A DNA stretch of 54,123 nt from Paracoccaceae bacterium. Lineage in GTDB: Bacteria > Pseudomonadota > Alphaproteobacteria > Rhodobacterales > Rhodobacteraceae. The stretch is taken from the NCBI GenBank assembly GCA_009842205.1, contig VYFX01000019.1, forward strand, positions 1 to 54,123, in the 5' to 3' direction. The translations under genes were made by a program, and so were the position numbers. The notes beneath the pieces were generated by a model, which was not told where the DNA came from, made no database searches, and worked only from the letters and a program-made list of their open reading frames with translations. Below are positions 18,436-27,196 of this stretch, piece after piece (within the stretch, counting starts at the first letter, position 1; every line of letters starts with the position of its first letter).

Positions 18436-20760
18436 ATGCTGTCTCAAGATGATATTTCAAAACTTCCTCTGACTTGCAACCATTGGGGTGCCTATCGAGT
18501 CGAGACGAATAATGGCCGGGTAAAAGACTTGCACCCCTTTGAATGTGATCAGGATCCATCCCCTATCGGCAGGGGGATTGTGGATGTTCTCTATTCGGAA
18601 AACAGGATCTATGCCCCGATGGTCCGAAAAAGCTGGCTTGAAGGGGGACCGGGCACAAATAACCACAAACGGGGATGTGAACCATTTTATGAAGTCACAT
18701 GGGAAAAGGTTGAAATACTCGTTGCCGAAGAATTGAAAAGGGTCATAAACAAATACGGCAATGAAGCCATCTTTGGTGGTACCTATGGTTGGGCCAGTGC
18801 CGGAAGATTCCACCATGCACCAAGTCAATTAAAGAGATTTTTGAACTGTCTGGGAGGCTTTACTACCCGAAAAGACAGTTACAGCCTGGCTGCGGGTGAA
18901 GTTGTAATGCCCTATGTTCTTGGCCCCTTCATGAAACTCCTGGACCAAGCTACATCATGGTCCTCAATTTCTGGGAATACCGAATTATTTGTATCATTTG
19001 GTGGTGTTCCCCTGAGAAATAGCCAGATCAATTCGGGTGGCTTGGGCAATCACTCAACCAAGCAGGGTTTGGAAAATGCCTTCAGGTCTGGAACCAGATT
19101 TGTAAACCTGAGTCCCATCGAATCGGACGTGCTTGATACTATTCATGGACAATGGATTCCCTTGATCCCAGGGACTGATGTTGCGATCATCCTCAGTCTG
19201 GCCAATGTTATGATCAAGGAAGATCTTCATGACAAGGGTTTTCTGGCTACCCATACGGTAGGTTTCACAAAGTTCAGGGATTATGTCCTCGGCCTTTCTG
19301 ATGGTATTGACAAAACCCCTGAATGGGCTTCTGAAATTACTGGTGTACAATCGAAAACAATAACGGATCTTGCCAGAAAAATGGCCTCGTCAAGAACCAT
19401 GATTTCAGTAAGTTGGTCGCTGACAAGACAAGATCATGGAGAGCAGCCCTTTTGGGCAGCTACGGTACTTGCCGCCATGCTTGGTCAAATAGGATTACCG
19501 GGAGGAGGAATTGGTTTCGGTTATGGGGCAGTCAACACCATTGGTGAAGAACAAATTGTCATTCCTGCCAAATCTATCAGTCAGAAAACCAACCCACTCA
19601 AATCGTTCATACCGGTTGCCCGTATAAGTGATATGTTGCTGAATCCCGGTAAGGAGTACGATTACGATGGCAAAAAGCGTAAATACCCCTTGATTGATTT
19701 GATTTATTGGGCTGGAGGCAATCCCTTTCATCATCATCAGGACATGAACAAATTACTACGGGCCTGGCAAAAACCATCAACAATCATTGTCAATGACTGG
19801 TGCTGGAATACCTCGGCAAAACATGCTGATATCATACTTCCTTGCGCAACCTCATTGGAACGCAATGACTTTGCCATATCAAGAAGTGCCTATCTTTTTT
19901 ACATGTCCAAGGCTGCCGACCCTCCCGGAAAATGCAAAACGGATTATGAAATTTTCAGTAGCTTCGCGAAAAAACTGGGTATTTTGGACGAATTTGCCGA
20001 GGGTCGTGATGAGTCTGATTGGGTTGAGTATTTATACAACCAATCCGTATCCAGATCAGTGGAGGCAGGGATAGAGCTTCCGGATTTTGCCACATTCCGC
20101 CATAAGGGTTGGCACAGTTTGGAAAAGATGACCAAACCATTGGTTTTTCTGCAGGATTTCAGAACCAAACCAGAAGATAACCCCTTACCGACACCAACGG
20201 GCAAGATCGAGATTTTTTCAGAGACCATTCAGAGTTATGGCTATGAAGATTGTCAAGGTCATCCCACATGGTATGAACCAATCGAATGGTTGGGGAATAA
20301 ATCCACCGAATTTCCTCTTCATTTGATTTCCAACCAGCCCGTTGGCAAACTTCACTCTCAACTGGACCACGGTTCCCATAGCAGGTCGTTGAAGAAAAAT
20401 GGCAGGGAACCCATCATAATTAACCAGAAAAACGCCGTTGAGAGAGGGATAAAATCGGGAGATACATTAAAAATCTTCAACAACAGGGGCAGCTGTTTAG
20501 CAACAGCCGTGGTTTCCGACAGGATTCTTGAGGATGTGGTTCAAATGAGTACCGGTGCCTGGTATGACCCTGAAATGCCAGGACTTATCGGAAGCATGTG
20601 CCGGCATGGAAACCCTAATGTTCTTACTTTGGACAAGGGAACATCAAGTTTGGCCCAGGGGCCATCGGCACACACCTGTCTGGTTCAAGTAGTGAAATAC
20701 ACGAAAAAAATATCCAATATCAGGGCTTTCGAACCACCTGATATTTTACACTGGAAGTAA
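18436..20760 (+). CDS. BisC/TorA-type molybdopterin oxidoreductase
   Basis: This 774-residue bis-MGD molybdoenzyme of the DMSO reductase family lies on the branch with serine-ligated molybdenum and no N-terminal iron-sulfur cluster. Ser121 in YGWASAGRFHHAPSQ is the expected Mo ligand. It lacks a Tat signal, so it is cytoplasmic like biotin sulfoxide reductase BisC (similar length), rather than periplasmic like TorA or DorA. Likely substrates are S- or N-oxides such as biotin or methionine sulfoxide. No dedicated electron donor is next to it. It diverges from the SGNH hydrolase. Confidence 0.88.
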   Translation: MLSQDDISKLPLTCNHWGAYRVETNNGRVKDLHPFECDQDPSPIGRGIVDVLYSENRIYAPMVRKSWLEGGPGTNNHKRGCEPFYEVTWEKVEILVAEELKRVINKYGNEAIFGGTYGWASAGRFHHAPSQLKRFLNCLGGFTTRKDSYSLAAGEVVMPYVLGPFMKLLDQATSWSSISGNTELFVSFGGVPLRNSQINSGGLGNHSTKQGLENAFRSGTRFVNLSPIESDVLDTIHGQWIPLIPGTDVAIILSLANVMIKEDLHDKGFLATHTVGFTKFRDYVLGLSDGIDKTPEWASEITGVQSKTITDLARKMASSRTMISVSWSLTRQDHGEQPFWAATVLAAMLGQIGLPGGGIGFGYGAVNTIGEEQIVIPAKSISQKTNPLKSFIPVARISDMLLNPGKEYDYDGKKRKYPLIDLIYWAGGNPFHHHQDMNKLLRAWQKPSTIIVNDWCWNTSAKHADIILPCATSLERNDFAISRSAYLFYMSKAADPPGKCKTDYEIFSSFAKKLGILDEFAEGRDESDWVEYLYNQSVSRSVEAGIELPDFATFRHKGWHSLEKMTKPLVFLQDFRTKPEDNPLPTPTGKIEIFSETIQSYGYEDCQGHPTWYEPIEWLGNKSTEFPLHLISNQPVGKLHSQLDHGSHSRSLKKNGREPIIINQKNAVERGIKSGDTLKIFNNRGSCLATAVVSDRILEDVVQMSTGAWYDPEMPGLIGSMCRHGNPNVLTLDKGTSSLAQGPSAHTCLVQVVKYTKKISNIRAFEPPDILHWK

Positions 20761-21163
20761 AAACATCATTTTTCATACTGCCTCTAAATTTTACGGGTAG
20801 TATACTCCAGAATTTAGAACATGATAAATTTGAAGCAGCTTTGTTATAATTGGATATTGTTCTCAGGAATCCGCTCGCGTACAAGAATTTCTCCTATTGT
20901 ATTCTTCAACTAGACATAAGTTCTATCTGGAACGAACATCACGTATCGCCTGAACAAATTCAGGATCAATTGATCCAGTATCTCAAAGGGAATGGAATGG
21001 GTAAAAATATTGACTAAATGAAATGAAAAATGTAAGCAATCAAATATAACTTAAGGTTGGCTTAATTAATTTAGTGGTGAATACACCCCTCCCAAGAAAT
21101 GGTTTCTTGGAAAATAATGACCAATCTTAACCTAGGAATTCAATATATTTTGGAGGAAATTTC
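20761..21163. other. Intergenic region before the glycerol/DHA-type operon
   Basis: About 400 bases. I see a perfect 14-bp palindrome GGATCAATTGATCC (20963-20976), an inverted repeat at 21092-21110, and a 55-codon TTG-started frame at 20850-21017 with no ribosome-binding site. The operon promoter should lie in the 3' part. No known RNA gene is recognisable. Confidence 0.45.
21092..21110. promoter_or_regulatory. Inverted repeat upstream of the binding-protein gene
   Basis: CCAAGAAA and TTTCTTGG form perfect 8-bp arms around TGG, 53 bases before the start codon at 21164. It could be a repressor operator or a 5'-UTR hairpin. No regulator gene is nearby. Confidence 0.45.
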
Positions 21164-22477
21164 ATGCGAAAATCATTACTTTTGGTCACTGCATTTCTCA
21201 TTTCATTTGCAGGGACACCTTCCAAATCTGCAGACCTTACACTTTGTTGGGCAGCTTGGGACCCAGCAAATGCATTGGTTGAGTTGTCTAAGGATTTTGA
21301 AGAGCAAAGCGGTCACAATATGAGTTTTGAATTCGTTCCATGGCCTAATTTTGCAGATCGTATGTTGAACGAACTCAACTCAGGCGGGAAACTTTGTGAC
21401 TTGATGATTGGAGACAGCCAGTGGATAGGAGGTTCAGCGGAAGCTGGGCACTATGTAAAACTCAATGATTTTTTTGACGCCGAAGGAATCACCATGGATG
21501 ATTTCATTCCAGCAACAGTGACGGGTTATGCCGAATGGCCAAAGGGAACACCGAATTACTGGGCACTCCCGGCTTTTGGTGATGTTGTTGGATGGACGTA
21601 TCGGAAGGATTGGTTTGAAAGACCCGAACTTCAGGCGGAATACAAAGACAAATACGGTCGTGATTTGGGTGTTCCCCAAACACTTGCGGAACTCAAGGAT
21701 GTTGCTGAGTTTTTCCAAGGTCGAGAGATTGATGGAAAAACCGTTTACGGGGCTGCCATTTATACGGAACGTGGATCCGAGGGTATAACAATGGGGGTCA
21801 CCAACGCACTATACAATTATGGCTTTGAATATGGCAACCCAGATTCACCTTACGAGCTTGAAGGATTTGTAAATTCTGATGGTGCAGTCAAAGGTCTGGA
21901 ATACTATAAGGAACTTTACGATTGCTGTACTCCACCGGGTTCGTCTGATTGGTATATGTCTGAATCCATCGATGCTTTTAGATCTGGACTGGTGGCATTG
22001 CAAATGAATTTCGCCTTTATATGGCCGGGTGTTCATGCTGATCCCAATGTCGGTGGTGACCGCTCAGGTTATTTCCCCAACCCAGCAGGCCCTGGTGGAC
22101 ATTTTGCCCAATTGGGTGGTCAGGGGATTTCCGTGGTTTCCTATTCAGGCGAGCAGGATGCGGCATTGGAATACATCAAGTGGTTTGCCCAAGAGGAAGT
22201 GCAAAAGAAATGGTGGGAACTTGGTGGATACTCAGCCCTGCGTGCGGTTGTGGAGGATCCAGGTTTTGTAACGAGCCAACCCTATGCTCAGACTTTTCTT
22301 GATTCAATGGCAATCGTAAAGGATTTTTGGGCTGAACCTGCCTACGCATCATTATTGCTTGCCATGCAAGACCGCGTCCACAAATTTGTCATAGCCGGCC
22401 AGGGTACAGCCCAAGAGGCTTTGGATGGCTTGGTTGAAGATTGGATTGAAGTCTTTGAAGATGAAGGCAAACTTTAA
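21164..22477 (+). CDS. ABC importer periplasmic binding protein (family 1)
   Basis: This 437-residue extracellular solute-binding protein has a Sec signal peptide (residues 1-23, ending near SKSA) and the Trp-rich ligand face common in sugar-type family 1 binding proteins. GGAGG at 21152-21156, seven bases before the ATG, fixes the start. It heads an operon with two permeases, a small membrane protein, methylglyoxal synthase, two ATPases and dihydroxyacetone kinase, so its ligand probably yields dihydroxyacetone (glycerol, dihydroxyacetone or a derived polyol). It is shorter than GlpV, the binding protein of the rhizobial glycerol ABC system, so the exact ligand is open. Confidence 0.88.
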   Translation: MRKSLLLVTAFLISFAGTPSKSADLTLCWAAWDPANALVELSKDFEEQSGHNMSFEFVPWPNFADRMLNELNSGGKLCDLMIGDSQWIGGSAEAGHYVKLNDFFDAEGITMDDFIPATVTGYAEWPKGTPNYWALPAFGDVVGWTYRKDWFERPELQAEYKDKYGRDLGVPQTLAELKDVAEFFQGREIDGKTVYGAAIYTERGSEGITMGVTNALYNYGFEYGNPDSPYELEGFVNSDGAVKGLEYYKELYDCCTPPGSSDWYMSESIDAFRSGLVALQMNFAFIWPGVHADPNVGGDRSGYFPNPAGPGGHFAQLGGQGISVVSYSGEQDAALEYIKWFAQEEVQKKWWELGGYSALRAVVEDPGFVTSQPYAQTFLDSMAIVKDFWAEPAYASLLLAMQDRVHKFVIAGQGTAQEALDGLVEDWIEVFEDEGKL

Positions 22478-22503
22478 CTAACATTGATGTTTAGAATATT
22501 TTT

Positions 22504-22537
22504 GCAAAGTGGCTGTGCCTAAATCATGGCCACTTGC
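22504..22537 (+). promoter_or_regulatory. Hairpin between binding-protein and permease genes
   Basis: GCAAAGTGGC and GCCACTTGC pair into a 9-bp stem with one bulged A, 26 bases after the binding-protein stop and without a strong U-tract. Such hairpins protect the upstream mRNA and lower permease expression relative to the binding protein. A similar hairpin lies at 34441-34462 in the other ABC operon. Confidence 0.55.
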
Positions 22538-22563
22538 ATTTCTTAATGAATTAGCGGTCACTT

Positions 22564-23511
22564 ATGAAAGTATCGCCGTTGGAAAAGGCGGCTGAAGCAA
22601 CCCCACAAAAATTGGGTCGTTCAATACGGGGTCTATCTGATCGCGCCATAGCCTGGATTTTTGTTACCCCTACAATATTGCTGTTGTTGGCAATTAACAT
22701 TTTCCCACTGATTTGGACCATCCGGCTTAGTTTCACAAACTACCGGGCCAATCGTCCCAATGCGGATATAAAGTTTATTGGTTTGCGGAATTATGAACGA
22801 ATTCTTACCGATAGCGATATTTGGCAAACCATGCAGGCTACGGCCCACTTTCTTTTCTGGACCCTTCTCCTACAGGTCGTGATCGGTTTTGCCTTGGCTT
22901 GGCTGATTAACAGGAAGTTCAAGGGAACAGGTTTATGGACGACTATCATTGTACTTCCCATGATGCTCTCCCCTGCAGTTGTTGGAAATTTCTGGACCTT
23001 TCTGTACCAACCCCAAATCGGGTTATTTAATTACCTGATCTCTTTTCTTACAACAATTGATCCCAGCAGTTTTACCATGATTGGGGAGGTCAGCCTTGCC
23101 CCATGGGCGATTGTGATCGTTGATACGTGGATGTGGACACCCTTCGTAATGTTGATCTGCCTGGCAGGTTTGAGATCAATTCCCGACTATATATATGAGG
23201 CTGCCGAATGTGACCGTGCATCCTCATGGCGACAGTTTTGGACCATAACCATTCCCATGGTTCTCCCATTTCTGATGTTGGCAGTTTTGTTCAGGGGAAT
23301 TGAAAACTTCAAGATGTTTGATCTTGTCGTGCTTTTGACTGGTGGAGGACCTGGATCTACAACCGAACTTACCTCCATCAATCTCAAGCGTGAGGCTTTC
23401 GAAAAGTGGCGAACTGGATATGCCTCCGCTTATGCAGTTATACTATTTGTAACGATTTTCGGTTTGGCCTCAATCTATGTCAAGGCCCTGAATAAGGTAA
23501 AGGACAGATGA
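22564..23511 (+). CDS. ABC importer permease 1 (MalF/UgpA type)
   Basis: This 315-residue inner-membrane permease has about six membrane segments. The cytoplasmic EAA loop that docks the ATPase reads YEAAECDRASSWRQFWTITIP (after residue about 210). The N-terminus is a long cytoplasmic stretch before the first segment near residue 32. It overlaps the next permease gene by four bases (ATGA). It forms the channel heterodimer with that partner. Confidence 0.9.
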   Translation: MKVSPLEKAAEATPQKLGRSIRGLSDRAIAWIFVTPTILLLLAINIFPLIWTIRLSFTNYRANRPNADIKFIGLRNYERILTDSDIWQTMQATAHFLFWTLLLQVVIGFALAWLINRKFKGTGLWTTIIVLPMMLSPAVVGNFWTFLYQPQIGLFNYLISFLTTIDPSSFTMIGEVSLAPWAIVIVDTWMWTPFVMLICLAGLRSIPDYIYEAAECDRASSWRQFWTITIPMVLPFLMLAVLFRGIENFKMFDLVVLLTGGGPGSTTELTSINLKREAFEKWRTGYASAYAVILFVTIFGLASIYVKALNKVKDR

Positions 23512-24446
23512 CTAATTGGTCATTGACTGAACCAAGCAATACACAAAAATATGTGGCTGGCACATTGGTGGCAATTTACGCCCTTGTAACTTTGTTACCG
23601 ATTCTTTGGATTCTCTCCACTGGGTTCAAGACACCCACAGACTCCATTGCCTATCCACCAAAATTAATTTTTGAACCCACCTTGGAAGGATATGTAAATC
23701 TATTTACAACCCAAACCAGACAAACCGAAGAATACCTTGCGAACAACCCGCCAAACAATTGGTATGAGCAGATTGTCCATGACAAAGGAATGGTAATTGC
23801 CGGACCGTCCCGTTTTGGTGAGAGGTTTCTAAATTCAGTGATCATAGGGTTCGGATCGACATTTTTATCAGTTTTTCTGGGGACTTTGGCAGCTTATGCA
23901 TTTTCCCGGTACAAAGTTCCACTTAAGGATGATTTGTTGTTTTTCATACTTTCTACCAGGATGATGCCCCCTATTGCTGTTGCGATACCGATCTTTCTAA
24001 TGTTTAGGACACTTGGATTGTCCGATACACATGCAGGTATGATTCTTCTGTATACAGCTGTAAACCTATCACTTGCAGTTTGGCTGTTAAAGGGATTTAT
24101 AGATGAAATTCCCATTGAATATGAGGAGGCAGCCCTAATTGACGGTTACACACGTTTTCAGGCATTCATCAAGGTCGTTCTACCACAAGCAACGACCGGG
24201 ATAGCATCCACCGCTATTTTTTGTTTGATTTTTGCCTGGAATGAATATGCTTTTGCCGTTCTCCTTACTTCTGGAACGGCCCAGACAGCTCCCCCCTTCA
24301 TCCCAACAATAATTGGTGTCGGTGGTCAAGATTGGCCGGCTGTTGCTGCAGGAGCTACTTTGTTTCTTGTACCTGTTATGGTGTTTACAATATTACTTCG
24401 CAGACATCTCCTTCGAGGAATTACTTTTGGTGCTGTTCGCAAATGA
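23508..24446 (+). CDS. ABC importer permease 2 (MalG/UgpE type)
   Basis: This 312-residue permease of the MalG group has about six membrane segments and the EAA loop EEAALIDGYTRFQAFIKVVLP. A periplasmic insertion of roughly 65 residues (about 50-115, charged, with NNPPNNWYEQ) lies between the first two membrane segments, longer than in typical sugar permeases. It overlaps the preceding permease gene and also the following small gene (ATGA), so the genes are tightly coupled. Confidence 0.9.
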   Translation: MTNWSLTEPSNTQKYVAGTLVAIYALVTLLPILWILSTGFKTPTDSIAYPPKLIFEPTLEGYVNLFTTQTRQTEEYLANNPPNNWYEQIVHDKGMVIAGPSRFGERFLNSVIIGFGSTFLSVFLGTLAAYAFSRYKVPLKDDLLFFILSTRMMPPIAVAIPIFLMFRTLGLSDTHAGMILLYTAVNLSLAVWLLKGFIDEIPIEYEEAALIDGYTRFQAFIKVVLPQATTGIASTAIFCLIFAWNEYAFAVLLTSGTAQTAPPFIPTIIGVGGQDWPAVAAGATLFLVPVMVFTILLRRHLLRGITFGAVRK

Positions 24447-24631
24447 CCCGTTTTTTTAAAGATTTGTATCATATGCGTCGAGGGGCTTGGGAAATGGTAG
24501 CCTCCATAATTATCGCAGTCGGGGTTGTCATGCTTATGCAGCCTTATCTTTTTTGGGCATACACATGGTCCTTTTTGGTAACCCTGGTTGGAACTGTGAT
24601 GTTCATTATTGTAAGCCATTTTCCAAAATAG
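24443..24631 (+). CDS. Small two-helix membrane protein of the importer operon
   Basis: This 62-residue protein has a basic N-terminus (MTRFFKDLYHMRRG) and two hydrophobic helices (about 16-32 and 38-57). It starts in a four-base overlap with the permease stop. A small membrane protein sits at the equivalent place in the rhizobial glycerol ABC operon (GlpU between permease and binding protein), so this is probably a functional analogue. I cannot show homology by eye. Its role in transport is unknown. Confidence 0.7.
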   Translation: MTRFFKDLYHMRRGAWEMVASIIIAVGVVMLMQPYLFWAYTWSFLVTLVGTVMFIIVSHFPK

Positions 24632-24643
24632 CAGGAAAAATCA

Positions 24644-25117
24644 ATGATGGATGACACAAGTCATAAAAGGATTGCCTTGGTTGCTCATGACAAGATGAAA
24701 AAGGATATGATTGATTGGGTCAGACAGCATATTAAATTGTTGGAGCCACACCAATTGTGGGCTACAGGAACAACCGGAGCTCGGATTTCCGAGGCAACCG
24801 GACTCCAAATCAATTTGCTAAAAAGTGGTCCTTTAGGAGGTGATCAGCAACTTGGTGCAATGATTGCTGAAGGCAAGATTGATATCCTGATTTTCCTAAC
24901 GGATCCGCTAACCCCCATGCCTCATGATGTGGATGTTAAGGCCCTGCTTAGAATCTCCACATTGTACCAAACGGTAATTGCATGTAATCGATCCACAGCG
25001 GACTATGTCATTTTGTCTGAGAGACTCAGTCAACCATCCGATATCCGATTCCCGCCTTTAAATGGGGATGAAAATCGGAAAAATAAAAAGAGCAAGGTTC
25101 CATGGCAGAAATCATAA
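24644..25117 (+). CDS. mgsA: Methylglyoxal synthase
   Basis: This 157-residue cytoplasmic enzyme converts dihydroxyacetone phosphate to methylglyoxal and phosphate. The catalytic segment SGPLGGDQQLGAMI carries the essential Asp, and TDPLTPMPHDVDVKALLRI holds the conserved His and phosphate-binding residues. ATGTTGAR is the phosphate-binding loop. The start at 24644 has a second ATG three bases on. Its end overlaps the first ATPase gene by 16 bases, so it is truly inside this operon. With dihydroxyacetone kinase downstream it may relieve phosphate trapping when triose phosphate builds up. Confidence 0.93.
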   Translation: MMDDTSHKRIALVAHDKMKKDMIDWVRQHIKLLEPHQLWATGTTGARISEATGLQINLLKSGPLGGDQQLGAMIAEGKIDILIFLTDPLTPMPHDVDVKALLRISTLYQTVIACNRSTADYVILSERLSQPSDIRFPPLNGDENRKNKKSKVPWQKS

Positions 25118-26205
25118 TTCGTAACCTTCGTAAGGAATTTGGTGACTTTATTGCTGTGGAATCCTCCTCATTTACAGTTAGGGATGGTGACTTTTTCATG
25201 CTTCTTGGCCCCTCCGGATGTGGCAAAACCACAACTCTTCGGATGATTGCCGGTTTGGAAATGCCTACATCAGGGGAAATTTTGATAGATGGGGAAGAAG
25301 TTGGAACGAAGCCCGCCCGCCAGCGTGATATTGCCTTTGTATTTCAGATGTTTGCGCTTTATCCCCATATGAATGTGCGAAAAAATATCAGCTACCCCTT
25401 GGTTAGTCAGGGTATGCGAAGGGCAGAAGTAAATAAAAAGGTTGCGGAAGTATCCAGAATATTGGGAATTGAAGATATTCTGGACCGACCGGTAAGTGGG
25501 TTATCTGGTGGGGATCGACAACGTGTTGCCCTTGGTAGAGCCATTGTTAGGAATCCAAAATGTTTTCTCATGGATGAACCATTGGGGTCTCTGGATGCGG
25601 AATTTCGTGAACATATGGCAGGAGAATTGCGGGAGTTGCATGACCGAATGGGAGCCACGACAGTGTATGTGACCCACGACCAGAGAGAAGCCATGCAGAT
25701 GGGTGATCAAATTGTTGTAATGAATCATGGTGTGATTGAACAGTTGGGAATACCCCAGGATATCTATGATTATCCTGCAACCATGTTTGTTGCTGATTTC
25801 ATCGGCTCACCTCCAATGAATTTTCTTGAATTCGAGGGTAACTTGTCGACTGGAATTGACAGTGTTGAACTAGACGGTCAAACAATCAGTGTTCCTACAC
25901 TCAAGGAATCGGCAAGTGGAACCTTGGTATTGGGAGTTCGACCGGAACATGTTAGTTTCAATGACAGTTCTGGATATCGAGGTCGTGTGGAAGCAACTGA
26001 GTATCTGGGAACCAGTCAAATTATAACCTTATCCACACCAAACGGAACACTAAAGGTTCGAATGGATTCCAAGGAAACTTTACGTGAAGGAGAAAGAGTA
26101 GGTATTAGTTTCAGGGAGGAATTTATATCGCTGTTTGACCGAAAAACAGGTAAAGCCCTTTTGTCAGAGATTAATTCGAGATTGGACAGTAATGGCAGAA
26201 GTTGA
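25102..26205 (+). CDS. ABC importer ATPase 1 (MalK/UgpC type)
   Basis: This 367-residue ATPase has Walker A GPSGCGKTT, a signature motif written LSGGDRQRVALGRA (LSGGD rather than LSGGQ), Walker B CFLMDEP and the H-loop YVTHD. A C-terminal regulatory OB-type domain follows from about residue 240 (GVRPEHV). The next gene encodes a second, different ATPase, so the importer probably uses an ATPase heterodimer, as in the glpST pair of the rhizobial glycerol system. Confidence 0.9.
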   Translation: MAEIIIRNLRKEFGDFIAVESSSFTVRDGDFFMLLGPSGCGKTTTLRMIAGLEMPTSGEILIDGEEVGTKPARQRDIAFVFQMFALYPHMNVRKNISYPLVSQGMRRAEVNKKVAEVSRILGIEDILDRPVSGLSGGDRQRVALGRAIVRNPKCFLMDEPLGSLDAEFREHMAGELRELHDRMGATTVYVTHDQREAMQMGDQIVVMNHGVIEQLGIPQDIYDYPATMFVADFIGSPPMNFLEFEGNLSTGIDSVELDGQTISVPTLKESASGTLVLGVRPEHVSFNDSSGYRGRVEATEYLGTSQIITLSTPNGTLKVRMDSKETLREGERVGISFREEFISLFDRKTGKALLSEINSRLDSNGRS

Positions 26206-27187
26206 ACTTCGAAACATTTCGAAATCCTTTGGTAGGATTGATGCCGTAAAGGATGTTTCCTTAACCATTTCTGATGGGGATTTTATTGTTCTTTTGGGAC
26301 CTACAGGTGCAGGGAAAACTACTACCCTCAGGCTTGTTTCAGGACTTGAGCATCCTGACAGAGGAACAGTTTTCATTGATGGCAATGATGTATCAAAGAC
26401 AACCCCTGCCATGCGTAATGTTGCAATGGTTTTTCAACAATATTCACTATATCCACACATGACCGTATATGAAAATCTTGCCTTTCCCTTGCGTTCACCA
26501 TTGCTGAAAACTCCTGAAAGCAAAATCAAGGAAAAGATTTCTGAAATTGCGGAAGTCCTTCAAATAAGCCATAAGCTTAATAATCGGACTACAGAACTTT
26601 CTGGTGGTGAAATGCAGCGGGTATCAATTGGTCGTGCATTGGTACGTAACCCATCAATTTATTTGATGGATGAACCATTGAGTTCCCTTGATGCCAAGTT
26701 GAGGGCAGATTTGAGGGTTGAGTTGAAACACATACAGGCTGACCTTGGTGCAACACTTCTTTACGTGACTCATGACCAAATTGAAGCCATGACTATGGCT
26801 AGTAAGATAGGTGTTCTGGAGGAAGGTAGGCTGGTTCAGGTTGGACCGCCGAGGGAGATTTATGAGGACCCCGTCAGCCTATATGTCAGTGGAAGGCTTG
26901 GATTGCCTCGGATCAATACCATACCCGCAAGTATATTCCCTGGAGCACCCATTGGTGCAACCACATTGGGTTTGCGGTCAGAGCATATTGAACTTGGTAC
27001 AGGATTGCCTGCAAATGTAATTCGACTGGAGCATCTGGGAGACCAAACGCAATTGCACCTTGAGATTGAAGGGCATAAAATTATAACCCTTACAGATGTT
27101 CATTCGCAACTTCAACCAGATGACATAATCCATATTCAACCCAAGGATCCATTATATTTTGATCCATCAGGTAATCGTGTTCGATAG
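26192..27187 (+). CDS. ABC importer ATPase 2 (MalK/UgpC type)
   Basis: This 331-residue second ATPase has Walker A GPTGAGKTT, signature LSGGEMQRVSIGRA, Walker B IYLMDEP, H-loop YVTHD and a shorter C-terminal regulatory domain. I place the start at the ATG at 26192 (MAEVELRNISKSFG), where ATPases of this family begin. It overlaps the end of ATPase 1 by 14 bases. The different signature variants of the two ATPases (LSGGD and LSGGE) support a fixed heterodimer. Confidence 0.9.
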   Translation: MAEVELRNISKSFGRIDAVKDVSLTISDGDFIVLLGPTGAGKTTTLRLVSGLEHPDRGTVFIDGNDVSKTTPAMRNVAMVFQQYSLYPHMTVYENLAFPLRSPLLKTPESKIKEKISEIAEVLQISHKLNNRTTELSGGEMQRVSIGRALVRNPSIYLMDEPLSSLDAKLRADLRVELKHIQADLGATLLYVTHDQIEAMTMASKIGVLEEGRLVQVGPPREIYEDPVSLYVSGRLGLPRINTIPASIFPGAPIGATTLGLRSEHIELGTGLPANVIRLEHLGDQTQLHLEIEGHKIITLTDVHSQLQPDDIIHIQPKDPLYFDPSGNRVR

Positions 27188-27196
27188 GAGAGTGAA

